A stretch of DNA of 64,000 bases from Membranipora membranacea. Taxonomy: Eukaryota; Bryozoa; Gymnolaemata; Cheilostomatida; Membraniporidae. Below the pieces are notes generated by a model. It ran no database searches and was not told the DNA's origin. It saw only the letters and a program-made list of their open reading frames with translations. Below are positions 1 through 12,330 of the stretch, one piece after another. The stretch covers positions 29,139,387 to 29,203,386 of the forward strand of contig OU612069.1 of assembly GCA_914767715.1 (NCBI GenBank). The letters run 5' to 3'. Each line of letters begins with the position of its first letter. The first letter of the stretch is position 1. A program made the translations under genes and the position numbers.

Positions 1-149
1 TATTACTTTGCCAACTGAAAGTGCTAGGCATGAATACCGATGGTTAATACAAATCTTATTGTGCCAATGTATGTCCTTTAGCCACTTATGCTGCTTCAGC
101 TTGGTTTTTACTGTGATATTATGCAATATTACTGGACATTACATTCTAT

Positions 150-1040
150 TCTGACATTCAATTCCCTCAATATGTTTTGTCTGTCATAACAGGTTACAAT
201 AATAATTTATTATAACAATTATAAATGTTCCGACTGTAACTATTTTTAGCAACCTTACACTCTTGACACTTTATGTAGCCAACTAAACCAAATGTGTGCA
301 TATTATTTGTCCACTGTACTAATCAAATTGCATCCCGTTTCTCTTTTAGTTTCTCTGTTAGCGTTAGATAGTAAGTTGTATAAACATAGTATGGTTGATA
401 AACAGCATAATTTATTGTCTGGCTGATAGCCGTGTGAAACAGACTTTCGGACTGGCAGGTTTCCGTTAGGCTTTATGCGTTCATCCTAACATTTTGGATA
501 GCAGGAACAATAAGCCTAGCCCATGCTGGCTATGCATAAAAAATCAAAGTATGGTTGATAAACAGCATGTCTGATTGCCTGGCTGATAGCCGTGTGGAAC
601 AGACTTTTTGACTGGCAGGTTTCCGTTAGGCTTTATGCGTTCATCCTAACAAGTTGGATAGCGGGAATAAATAAGCCAAGCCCATGCTTGCTATGCATAT
701 AAAATCATAGTAAAGTTGATAAACAGCATATTTTATTGCCTGGCTGATAGCCGTGTGAAACAGACTTTTCGACTGGCAGGTTTCTGTTAGGCTTTACACG
801 GTCATCCTAACAAGTTGGATAACAGGAGCAAATAAGCCAAGCCCATGCTGGCTATGACTATGGTTTCAAAATGAAAATGAACTGTGACAATAATTTCTTT
901 GCCCTTCATCGGTGCTTTCCCCTCGGCTTTGGTTTTTTTAGAGATAACAATTACCTTACTCAACGGGAATATTTAAGCCAAGCCCATGCTGGCTGTCCTG
1001 ACGAGGAAGAATTTCCCGACAATTTGATAGATAAGTAATA
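150..1040 (+). repeat. Left copy of a long direct repeat
   Basis: This stretch matches 10,390-10,840 in the same orientation. Shared blocks include a segment around 'ATGTTTTGTCTGTYATAA', the 'GACTGGCAGGTTTCCGTTAGG' type block, and 'CCATGCTGGCT...AGAATTTCCCGACA' at its right end. The left copy is longer because its middle is tripled (391-862) and because it holds an old copy of the THAP gene's last-exon tail (about 895-965). It lies downstream of the minus-strand THAP gene. Together with the right copy it brackets exons 2-12 of that gene. It may be a terminal repeat of a mobile unit or the scar of a segmental duplication. Confidence 0.75.
391..862 (+). repeat. Tandem repeat, three copies of about 160 bp
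   Basis: Copies begin near 391, 551 and 711, each with a GTTGATAAACAGCAT block followed by a GACTGGCAGGTTTC block, 'CGTTCATCCTAACA', and 'AAGCCCATGCTGGCTATG'. Spacing is 160 bp both times. A single related copy sits near 10,641 in the right direct repeat, so the tripling is specific to the left side. No coding potential is seen. Confidence 0.8.
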
Positions 1041-1085
1041 AGAACACTTAGTCTATTGTTTGGAATATAAGTATATAATGCACAA

Positions 1086-2235
1086 AACTGAAAATCCCTT
1101 GACTATGTTTCAAAATGAAAAGTCATGATTTCTTTGACGGGGATTTGCCCTTCATCGGTGCTTTCCCCTTGGAAATGATCTGACAGCAGGTAGAAAAAAA
1201 AAAGTGTAATTATATAGCGTACATGGAATAAAAGTTGACTTGACTGTGTTTTCAAAATGAAAATGAAAAGTCACGATGATTTCTTTGACGGGGATATGCC
1301 CTTCATCGGTGCTTTCCCCCTTGAAATGATGCAACAGCAGGTAGAAAATAAAAATGTGTAATTATATAGCGTACATGGAATAAAAATTGACTTGACTGTG
1401 TTTTCAAAATTGTTTTCACAATGAAAATGAAAAGTCACGATGATTTCTTTGGCGGGGATATGCCCTTCATCGGTGCTTTCCCCCTGGAAATGATGCAACA
1501 GCAGGTAGAAAATAAAAATGTGTAATTATATAGCGTACATGGAATAAAAATTGACTTGACTGTGTTTTCAAAATTGTTTTCAAAATGAAAATGAAAAGTC
1601 ACGATGATTTCTTTGACGGGGATTTGCCCTTCATCGGTGCTTTCCCCTTGGAAATGATCCAACAGCAGGTAGAAAAAAAAAAGTGTAATTATATAGCGTA
1701 CATGGAATAAAAGTTGACTTGACTGTGTTTTCAAAATTGTTTTCAAAATGAAAATGAAAAGTCACGATGATTTCTTTGACGGGGATATGCCCTTCATCGG
1801 TGCTTTCCCCCTGGAAATGATGCAACAGCAGGTAGAAAATAAAAATGTGTAATTATATAGCGTACAAGGAATAAAAATTAACTTGACTGTGTTTTCAAAA
1901 TGAAAATGAAAAGTCACGATGATTTCTTTGGCGGGGATATGCCCTTCATCGGTGCTTTCCCCCTGGAAATGATGCAACAGCAGGTAGAAAATAAAAATGT
2001 GTAATTATATAGCGTACATGGAATAAAAATTGACTTGACTATGTTTTCAAAATGAAAAGTCATGATAATCTCTTTTACAGGGATTTGCCCTTCATCGGTG
2101 CTTTCCCCTTGGAAATGATGCAACAGCGGGTAGAAAATAAAAAATGTGTAATTATATAGCGTACATGGAATAAAAATTGACTTGACTATGTTTTTTAAAC
2201 GAAAAGTCATGAGGATTTTTTTGACAGAGATTTGC
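1086..2235 (-). repeat. Minisatellite derived from the 3' end of the THAP gene
   Basis: Eight copies of 'GCCCTTCATCGGTGCTTTCC' occur at about 1147, 1298, 1462, 1626, 1789, 1941, 2087 and 2234, spaced 146-164 bp. The copy at 2234 is the real last exon of the THAP gene, where its minus strand encodes the tail GKAPMKGKSLSKKSS followed by a stop. Each other unit repeats that tail coding (GKAPMKGISPSKKSS or similar), the stop, and about 100 bp of 3' flank. The short minus-strand reading frames across this block are repeats of the tail read in and out of frame, not genes. An older copy lies near 901. Confidence 0.88.
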
Positions 2236-5200
2236 CCTTCATCGGTGCTTTCCCCTTGGCTTTGCCTTTTTTAGAGGTAACAATTACCTGACTCAAATTG
2301 TCATCTGCTGCAGCTGAGCTGGATCTTCCTCTACCAGGCTGTTTCTTAGGCTGTGGAGTAGCTTGCTGCTCTGCTCCAGAGATATTGCCTCTGCCACGGC
2401 CGCGGCTCCGCCCTCGGCTTTCTGCATATCTTTGTGTCAGCGTAATGTGGTGAGGTTTTGCCAACCCGCCTCGTCTTTTTTTTTCCATTTCAGCCTCCAC
2501 TTCTTCGATGGAATCGTATTGAGGTCCTTTAGACGCGAGTGTTGGAGGCTCAATATCATTGAGGAGAGGCCGTGTTCGGTTTTTTACATAACCATCCAGG
2601 CATTTGTACATGTCATCTATGTAACCTGTAACAATTAGATTGAATTAATTAACTTCTTGTAAAGTTGAGCGGACTTCCAGTCAAGTGTAGTAGGTTATCA
2701 ATGTTTGCTGACTAACTACACCAGTTTGCAGTCTGAGCACTTGATGTCGGCTGGTAATGATATTTGGGTGTTTCCGGTAGTTGTGGCTCCTCAAAATGAC
2801 TAATAATACAACATTATGTTTTGGATGTTTCTGCAACTTGTTGTCTGGGGAAACTTTTTCAATTTACCATTATTTCATCATGATAATGAATTTTGACTCA
2901 CTGTATGTGGCATCCTCTCTTACAAACTGAACTGTCGGGGTTTGTTTGGTGGCTTTCGAGCGGTGTATTACTTTCCTCGGTTTGGTAGGATCACTTGCCA
3001 TCATCTTTACCGACCGCTGGCAATTTTCGTTGTGCTGTAAAATGGTCAGCTGTGTTCTAAAAATAAGTAGAGATTTATCAGATTATATTTATGAAACAAC
3101 CAAGCGTGTGAATTTCGCAGTAATTTATTACTATTTTTCATGCTATAGACTACTAAGCACTTGTACAGACAGGTTTCATAAATAAAACCTGTCTGGTTCA
3201 AGTGCTTCGTTGGTGTTTAACATGAAAAATAATAAGATATTTCCGGAAATTTCAGTGTGATTCCCACGGCAATTTCAGTGTGATTCCCACGCTTGGATGT
3301 TGCAAAATCAATCACAAAATTAATCCCCAATCAAAGTAAACTACCAAAAAGCTGTATGCTCGTGAGCCAATATATTGCAGTGTAGTTGGGTTATGTAAGT
3401 CACTAGTGGTCTCTAGTATATTTTTACATAATCCTCGTTGCTTTACTTTACTCATGGCAGTGGAATGGTGAACTTATGTTTGGCACTTTGGGATTAATCA
3501 TGATTGACCAGTGGGCTTACTTACTTGGTGTTCCTAAGATTTGTTACAACATATTACACAGGACCCACAACTATTATAGAAAAATTATCCCTGTTGTAAT
3601 CCACATGCAGACGACCATGTGTGCATACCTAGTGTGTATAGTTAGCGCACCAGTCTGTGTAAAGTTCTTACCGTGAAAGCATTCCAGAGTAGGAAAACCC
3701 CTCCATTTTGGGTGCATTACGGTTGAGTTCGCCATGAAAGCTCTCCAACTCTCCTGTCGAGGTCCCACTGGCCATGTTTATTGCCTCCATAAACCCTTTC
3801 TCCCACAGTACCTTTCTCGTTTCCAAGTCAAGCTGCGTATCTGTAATAAGGAATCACATGTGGCAACTTGATTCGTCTTTCAAAATAAATCATCGATTCA
3901 GAATTGCGCATTTGTATGGCAAGTGCATAAGGAAACTTATTGCAGAATTAGCCACGTTCAAGACAGGTGTCTAAATAGCACTTATTTGCTGATCTGTGGG
4001 CCTGTTTCCTTGCAAATCTGGGTGGAAAATGCATAATCATAACAAACAGAGCAAAGGCTAAATCAAATGTCAACGAACCTGGAACAATCCACTCAACAAC
4101 AAGTTCTTCCCCTTGCTCGTTGTACCGAACTTCTTCATCTGGGTGCTTACATTTTCCGATTCCGTCTCCTTCCAAGTCATGGATGTTGCAAATATGATTT
4201 GCGCATGACTTCCACCATGCCATCCGTTGGTCACCTGGAGCAGTGTTGGTGATAACATGCCATAGGTGGGCTATAATGGCTGGTATCCAGCGGCCAATTT
4301 GCTTGAACCCAACTTTCTTTGTGGACAACTTATTAAGTTTCTTCCTCAGTCCTACAACAGATTTGTTAACAAAAACATCAATAAGTAATCCATCAGATGA
4401 GGATAACTGAATTCATAGTCACAATCTATCTATTTTCAAAATTCATTGTCATTTAGTGTAGGATTACTTTTCATGTCTCCTGTCTACAGCAACAGCATTT
4501 ATTTACTGCTTATTTGTGGTATTTCGACCAGGAAGAAACCACAGTGTCATGTCTTGTTTACATTGCGATAATATGATTATGCTATGAGAGTAGGGTGCAT
4601 TTATAATATTGTTATTGCGATGACTGTCTGCATGTGTGATATGGATGGATAGATTTGGGTGATAAAATATTTACGCTGAGTTCTAGGATAGAAGCTTCTA
4701 TAAACATGATACAGTGTTACTTTTTGAGATTCTAGCATACCTTTTGTGAGATGCCAAGTATCAAAGTAGTGTTTGACAGCCTTCCAAGAATTCTTCATAT
4801 ACGCCTTCACACTGACGTGGCGGTCTGTTGTAAGCTGTTCGACAGCGACATTGTTTAGATCAAGATAGGCTCTACAGCGCTTTAGCCCCTCTAGTTCCAT
4901 AGCTGAAGAGGAAGTTGTCTCTGTACACTGTGAGAAAAATAGATAGAAAAATGTGTTCATGCGCTAAAGTTTTGGCATCAAATTATTCATAAAGCCAATG
5001 ACGATCTTGTGTTATGTGTACACTGAAATAAATTCTTCTCATAGAACGGAATTATCAGGATAACCTTATACAGTTCGGACACTCAACACAGGGATTGATC
5101 TGACATTGATCTGATCGGCTGTCCCTGCTAGCATGAATAATATAGCCTAGGAATTTATCTTGTTTTCAAAACTGCAAACAGTAATAAATTGCTTTCAGCG

Positions 5201-8200
5201 TCGATGATTTGGGCTTTTCTAGAATGCCACAGGGACTGGCTATTTTTGCAAACCCGTTGTTGGGCAAAATAAAGGTAATTACACCACTCCAGCTATGGAG
5301 TTCAATGATTCTGTATCACACTGATGTTACCATCCACATTTATCCAAAACAATTTAATTTTCACTGTATGATGCAAGATAACTTACCTTTACCAAACTGT
5401 TTGCAACAATTTTACTGGTTGCGGCACACATAAATGTGTAGATGCCATACATGGCACTGTGGCCAGGGGAGTCGAACCGCCCATCGCCATTCAGTTTTAG
5501 TGGCTGCTGTAGTTTGGCTCTCTCCTCCGCCATCCTCTTCTCATACACCTCCCTAACAACCTTAACAAAAGATAATTCAGACTATTAAAACCTGGAGATC
5601 CCTTAGTCAACGAAATAGCACAATGTAAATTCTGCTAAAAACCATCTCTGGCTACAGAAATCATAGATTTTTACTCTTTCAGCAATATAACATAATTAGA
5701 ACTCAGAAGGCCACATCTGCCATATGTTGTAAACACTATCACAGGTCATGGTCCATTCAGAGAACACTTAAACCAAATGAACATCGCTGACGAGTCTTCC
5801 TTGTTGAAATACATGGCTAAATATAGCTGACCTGAATTTAAAATAACTCGGACTTCTAGGCGGCCTGTCGCCAGCCTTTTATATCTTATGTCACAACAAA
5901 CAATCACTGTTATCATACACTGGTGGAGGGATATGTAATACTTTTTGTCAATCATATGATTCCTTTTTATACATGTGCCTAATACCAATCGGTATCTTAG
6001 CTAATATCTTCAGTCATGATTATCTAGCTCCAATATACACGCCGTAAAACCAATTCAATCTAACATTCCTGTCCTAAATGCGGTGCATTATCTGCGTTAT
6101 CGAACACAAATATTCACTTTATTTTTGACTGCTTAAATTACTCAAAATTCAGAGAGAAAACACTCAAAATAGATAGTATATCGAAACCATAAAACACAAC
6201 TTTGCATTAAGGTGGTGGATCTGGCTGACTTTATAAAATTGTCTGATAGATTTACTACCATTATATACAAAATCAAATTTGTCCGCGGCCTTTGTAGACA
6301 ATGAGTGCAATACATCACCATATTCGGAATGATTTATCCCATTCCATCTCAATCCCCCTCACAAGACATAACATAATGGATCATAGCAACATGATTTCTT
6401 GGAAACTTTACTTACCCCGTGTAGATACTCCCGTTGGTATTTGAAGAATGTACCGGGGCTCACTGTGGAGACATTCAGGAAGTTGAAGGCTCGTAAAAAT
6501 TTAGTCGGAAGGCAGCCAGTGAAGAGTATGGTGGCACAGAGGAGGAGATTTAGAATGGGCACACCATTCACCTTTTCACTGTTAGCCCACTCTCTAACAT
6601 GACCGCATTTGTCACTCTGGCAAGATATTTTGAAAGGCACGTAGCACCCATATGCCTGCTGCTGCTCCACCAAAGCCTCCATGCCACATCGTATACACGG
6701 CTTCAATAGTTGAAGGAGGTTGTCTTGGCAGACAATGAACTTCTTCTCATCATACCATGAAGTTCCCCTGTAAATATAAAACAAACCTGTCAATATCCAA
6801 CACAACATTGTAAGAACAATTTTCTAACCAGCTTTGTATATGTAGCTCCCTTGGAAGTGTTTACAGTTCATTTGATTTTTTTCTACAATTCATCGTTATG
6901 TTATTTCGCGACAATAAAAAAACGCAGTGTGTTACCATAAAACATTATTTCAAATTCCCGCTACTTTTATAATGATTTTTTATAGTAACTAGCATATTTT
7001 AAGAATTTTCGACTTTCTTTCGATCATTGTTTATTGAAGCACAAAACCATTACTTTTATCGAGGAATTTCATTTCTTGTCTGAATATATCAAATCAATAA
7101 AATAATTACACTCACAAAGTTTTGTACACTAATTCATTCTCCTCCATGTCATCTATGAATTGGACATTTTCTTCTGAGCTCGCCTCGTACTCAGAGCTGC
7201 CGTATTCATGAATCTGGTGAACACAAGGATATGCACTCAATACAGGTTTACATTTAAAATTTAGTATAGGGTATGGAATCTTCATAAAATTGACTACATC
7301 CATAACCCGTTATTGCAGCCAAGTCCAATGATCTTCACAAGGAGTCTGGAATGACGCCCTGAGTACAAACATCTGTACATGTGAGGGACTTAGACTAAAC
7401 TGACATATTATGCTGATAGTTTAATCTGGATATCAGTGTGGCGTATAAAATCCATTTTTGAGGTTAAAAAAGGTGTCAATACCCTGCTGAATTTTTCACA
7501 AAGACAAAGCCAATCTTTTTGTGAGAACTCGACTGGTACTCACAGTAGGAGCTGATGATGATGATGAAGCTTTTTCTGATGTGTCTGGGGAAGTATCTGG
7601 AGGATGATCATCAGCAGAAGGCCTAGATGGTGCAGGAACAATAACTATAGGTACTGGTTTAGCTGGCTGACTAGGAGATTTTATACTTTGTAGTCTTTTC
7701 ACAGTTTTATTCTCTTCAAGTTCCTGTAGCCTTTTATCTGCTCTGGTCTCGCTGAAATTCTTTATACCAGTCCTAAAAGAAAAGTGTGGTTTCAAGTGAA
7801 CCTGGTAAGTTCTTACATCCCCACTATGATGTTGGCAGACAGGATTACGTCATGTGATGTCAACTAATACAATACAAATTATATAATAATGCATCACGCA
7901 GTGAATTGAATTAGAGCAGGGCTGCCCAACCAGTAACCCTAGGGCTGCATGCGGCCCCATTTTTATGCGGCCCTCAACCCTTTTGATAAAATCGCGTAGT
8001 AGCGAAAACAATTTTCACCCCTACGTTTATTACATTCGTCATTTGTACAATAATAAGGAAAGCTCTACATCTAGTCACAGTATTTTGAAATAAATTCCCC
8101 GCTGCAGAGATGGAATACTGCACACCCATATATGTGTGTTTAATTTATGGTGAGGTTGCGGGGGGGGGCCCTCAATGAAAAGGTTGGGCACCCAGAGTAT

Positions 8201-11198
8201 CAATTTGACTTCATTAAACTGTGACAGTGCTTCATTCCGAAGGAGCGATGTGTTTAAATATGAATAATTAACTTACTGATTATATTCTGTCTGTGTGTGG
8301 ATATTTGCTTGTTTGACAATATCAACCTGGCAAGCTAAAAGAGATAATAATAGAAATAATAAATATAAGAACCAAACTGAATATAGACGCAATGGGCAGG
8401 CGTAGGTAAAAAAGTTGTGTAGAAGATACAGCAGATATCAATAACAAACAGTTATCTAAATGAGAATGTAAATCAAATGCATGATGGGGAAAGCAATAAC
8501 ATATCACTTCATGTTCCGTAGTTTCCTATCAACTGGTTGGGTTAACATTTAGTCAGCGAGTTACAGCATTGCATGATGCATGATTATTTTTATGAATGCT
8601 TTACTCCTCTATGGTATTAATACCTGTTATGAATACCATAGAGGAGTATCGTATTCGCATGATATAGATGCTTGAAATTTCTAAAATTATTTCTATCAAA
8701 ATTTTTCTCATCCTCTTTACTTTACGTAGACACCCACCCTAACTAACCAAGATCGATTGTTAGCTAACATTATGTCAAGGCAAGGCAAACAAATAACTTG
8801 CAGCAATATTTGAAAAAAAATCCTCGTTATGTCATCCATTCAAAATTTGTAACATAACTCCTGAGCAACCGATTACCTACCCTGACTGTGCATGTGAACA
8901 GCACCATAAACTCTCAAAGGCACATCCACCATCCCTCTAGGTCGAGTTTGACTGTGTGTTTGTACAAGAGATCTCAAGAAGACTGGATTATCTGAAGATG
9001 GAGCAGGTGAGACTGAAATGGCGGGAGGCTGGTGAGTGGGAAGTAACATCTGTACTGGGTTGGTAGGGGTTGAAGACGTCGGCACTGCCTCAGACAGAGT
9101 TGGTATTGTATGAACCAATACATCATCAGGCTCAACATTGGTCGGGGAAGACGGATACAAGTCCAGATTGGGCAGACAGGGATCGGGGACTTGTGACTGC
9201 AATGGAGAGGGAAGGTCTGAGCTCATGTCAAGTGCAGGTGCAGCTATTCCAGTCACTGGGGTTAAAAGGCTAACTTCAGACACCTCAGTTGTTTCCGAGT
9301 AAGGTACTTCTGAAGGAGAGCCCGTCTGTTCTCCAATAACTAAATCGCCTCCCGTCTGCTGGTGTACATCTGACTGGCTACTTGTTCCCTCACCAAGTGC
9401 AAGCGCTCGTCGGGATTTCTTAGCTGACCTGTGATAATTTTTAAGAATTTTTCATCGGAGTAAAATCATTAAAAGCTTGGAATATATTTAGTTGTGATTA
9501 ATTAGCTAGTAATCAACTAGCTTAGAGGCTTCTTAGAAGGGAACCCTGTTAATAAATAAAAAAATTTGCAATAGATAAGGTGAGGGGTGGGTTTGTCTCA
9601 TAATAATGGTACCGCACATTCAGCACTTTTATTAGTATTATATTAGTAAATTTTTTATATTCATATTTTTATATTTATTATTTATCCAATCTAAAGATAT
9701 CAGGCATCAGTTGGTAATAACATGTTTAGCATGTTATAAAGCTGGTATACCTCCTGATAGGCTTTGCTGTCAATGTGTTTTGATTAGCAGCTGCAGATTA
9801 ATATGATTTATGTGTCAAACTTACGGCTCAGGGTCAGACAGAAGACTGCTAATGATAGACTCTCTCTCTTCCTTTGTAGGAGTAAAAACATGCTTCTTTC
9901 TTGGTGTTGGCATATCATCAGGAACCACATATCCCGGTAACACTTCCCTATCGGTGCGCAGGTACATTCTGATGGCAACAAGAAAAAAATTAAATGTTGT
10001 CAATGTGGCTATAAAAGTGCAGGTTATTCTAATAGGTGTAGTTTCCATATAGATCACTATTTTTATCAATCATAAAGGTCTAAACACACTGACAGTAGCC
10101 TTGTTCACACAGCCGGTTTTGACCAAAAAAACCGAAACCCATGGCCACGTGTACAAGGCTACACTGACAGAGGATCAGCAGACGCTTTTATGTTAGTAAT
10201 GTGATGTCATGCAAACTGCTCTGCACTCTGAGGTTGCAGCTGAGGATAGGCTGAGGCTGCTGACACCAAATGCGTTAACAATGGTGACATATAGTTGTGA
10301 TAACCTCTGATGTTACAACAGGTAAGTGTGTTTTGACCATGACAGGAGTTATGTGGAGAATTTCAGTCTTTGACTGTCATAAATATCAAATCCTGATGAA
10401 ACGACATTCAATTCTCTAACTATGTTTTGTCTGTTATAATAATCCTTTATCATAACAATTAAATGCAATACTGTAACTATTTTTAGAAATCTTACACCTT
10501 TCCCTCTTACAACTTGACAATTCATGTAAGCTAGCGGACTAAACCAAACGTGCGCATACTATTTTTACGATATTAATAAAATTATATCCAGTTTCTCTGC
10601 TAGTTTTAGATAGTAAGTAAAGTACAAAAATAAAATCATAGCATAGTTGATAAACAACATATTTTTAGGCCTAGCTGGTAGCCTTGTTATGAACAGACTT
10701 TTTGGCTGGCAGGTTGCCGTAAGGCTTTACGCGTTCATCCGAACAAGTTGGTGATTATGACTAATTAAGACAAGGCCATGCTGGCTATCCTAACTTGAGG
10801 TAGAATTTCCCGACAGTTAGGTGTAAAGTATTTGTATATTATATCCGTATCATATCCAAACATTCAAGAAAGCATGACATTAAATGTAGTGTATGAAACA
10901 AAGGGGCAATGGTTTAACTGGATAAAAAAAAACCAAAGCATGTCACCGATGATGATCACTGTATAACAACTCACCTATTCTCGGCTCCAAGAACATATCT
11001 GGTGTAATTTCTGATGTCCTCTTTGTGAAAATGTCTCCAACATAAACGACTAGTTTGGATAAGTTTGAAGTCTCTGAATGACTCACGGACCCAATCCACC
11101 CATTTTTGGCGAGTTATAGCATTGGATGGAAAAGTAAACAGGTGATGTATCTCCTCGCAGTTGGCAGCTGCACAAAAAAAAAACTCTTTTCTAGGCAT
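2207..11198 (-). CDS. THAP-domain protein with transposase-like core, 12 exons
   Basis: Twelve minus-strand exons join in one open frame of about 991 codons: 10975-11198, 9825-9968, 8877-9428, 7544-7772, 7116-7213, 6416-6767, 5387-5560, 4741-4927, 4079-4351, 3672-3840, 2902-3056 and 2207-2625. All have AG acceptors and GT donors; the donor at 4078 (GTTCGT) is weak. Exon 1 starts at ATG directly after TTTCAG, so a 5' untranslated intron is likely. It encodes a C2CH THAP finger (FFCAAANC near residue 10, CWRHFH near 55), which binds DNA in known proteins. A Ser/Pro-rich linker follows. The core then has CxxC and CxxxxCGH motifs, NGDGRFDSPGHSA, TTDRHVSVKAYM, FDTWHLTKG, a Trp-rich segment, and LESFHGELNRNAPKM. 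The C-terminus is Arg/Gly- and Lys-rich. I know this core from a highly repetitive metazoan family of probable DNA-transposon origin; its catalytic role is inference. No frameshift or internal stop is seen. Confidence 0.85.
7917..8196. mobile_element. hAT-like MITE in intron 3 of the THAP gene
   Basis: The left end reads CAGGGCTGCCCAACC and the right end GGTTGGGCACCCAGAG. These are near-inverted termini of the kind seen in small non-autonomous hAT elements, and GCGGCCC / GGGCCC blocks lie inside. The right terminus is degenerate and I could not find a clean 8-bp target duplication, so the outer ends are approximate. No protein is encoded. Confidence 0.5.
8602..8648. repeat. Perfect 17-bp inverted repeat with 13-bp loop
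   Basis: Arm 8602-8618 (TACTCCTCTATGGTATT) is the exact reverse complement of 8632-8648. It lies in intron 3 of the THAP gene. It could be a folded-back mini-element or an intronic hairpin. Confidence 0.7.
10390..10840 (+). repeat. Right copy of the long direct repeat, in intron 1 of the THAP gene
   Basis: This matches 150-1,040 in the same orientation, with one copy instead of three of the 160-bp block. It lies between the THAP-encoding exon 1 (10,975-11,198) and exon 2 (9,825-9,968). Confidence 0.75.
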
Positions 11199-11214
11199 CT
11201 GAAATAGAAAAATA

Positions 11215-12330
11215 ATGATGGTAGTTATAACACCATAAATTTTTTATTGTTACTACTGGCATCGGGTTCCAGTGAATAATATTTGTCAAGTCTCCCTATT
11301 TAGGTGGGACCCTCCAGATTTCACTATCACTCCAGATCTCACTATTTCCTCCAGATTGACAGTAAAACCACAGTTTTTTAGTAACTACCCAAGCACTTGT
11401 GATGTGTCCCAGGGGCCAATGTGTTGATGTAGTAAGTGCTCAGACTCGCAGGCGTAGGTTACCTGCGCAGGTTCCTGCGCCCTGGAGTATGAGCACTTAG
11501 ACTCAAGTGGGCAGCCAAACCTTGTCAAACATTGCCAAAATCCCAGGTTTTGGAGTAGACCTGCGCTCTGTGATGATCCCTGCTGTGCACACTAATTAAT
11601 TCCAGAGCACAAGTACGACAAATTCATCATGATGAGCATTAATTGGCATTGTGTTGCTTTAAGACTAAGAACACAGGTCTACTCCAAAATCCCAGGTTTT
11701 GGAGTAGACCTGTGACTAAGAATATAATAGTATTATCCAAGTGATGCCTAGTAGTCGTCTGGTGATACTAGTATTTATTTATCTATAGAGATTTTCTTAA
11801 AAGTGTATAGATAACAAAAGGTAACTTGTTGACCTCTGAAAACAGAAAAAAACATATCAAGCTTACTACCAAAGTTAAACACAATATTCACAGTATAATT
11901 CACCTCTTGTCACAATGATTGTCTTTGACTTTGAGAGAGAAGAGAGTGTAATAACAGGTTATAATCCGACAGATTGTACCAACAAACAATAAGTGAATAT
12001 GTGTTAAGTGTTAGTTCAACCTTATTTTAAAACTAGTCAGCCACATCCATGTGAATTTCTCAACACTATGACAGAGAGACGACTGCTCTTTTGATTATGA
12101 ACAAATCTCCTGGGGTGCGTCACATCCGGTGCTTTATCACCGTGGTTACAAGTAAACTTTTTGACGGATGACATCCGGCTGGTTCCCAAGGTGAAATGAT
12201 GGCCATAACTCCAAAACTTCAGGACCCCACAACTTCAGTTTGTTGGGATTTCACAGGCTGTATCTTGCTCACATGACAAATCAAGTCCTGAAAAAGAATC
12301 ATAAATTAATTAACCTGCCCTCAAACAAAG
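11215..12330. other. Non-coding stretch upstream of the THAP gene
   Basis: No supported gene is seen. It contains an 18-bp inverted repeat and a second copy of half of it, described separately. The similarity of the window to its own 57.6-kb region begins near 12,330, so this may be where the THAP segment meets the tandem array. Confidence 0.5.
11672..11714. repeat. 18-bp hairpin with a duplicated arm at 11,537
   Basis: Arm 11672-11689 (CACAGGTCTACTCCAAAA) pairs exactly with 11697-11714 around the 7-bp loop TCCCAGG. The loop and right arm also occur, almost intact, at about 11,537-11,563. Confidence 0.75.

Noticed and set aside
391-862. CRISPR-like array
   Set aside because: Three direct 160-bp repeats with no spacer structure, in a eukaryotic genome.
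1152-2210. Six overlapping minus-strand proteins of 60-103 residues
   Set aside because: They are out-of-frame and in-frame readings of the same minisatellite unit, not separate genes.
2363-2638. Plus-strand frame of 91 residues
   Set aside because: It lies opposite the last exon of the THAP gene, whose reading is supported by splice phase and family motifs.
4067-4258. Short frames on both strands over exon 9 of the THAP gene
   Set aside because: Shadows of the supported minus-strand exon.
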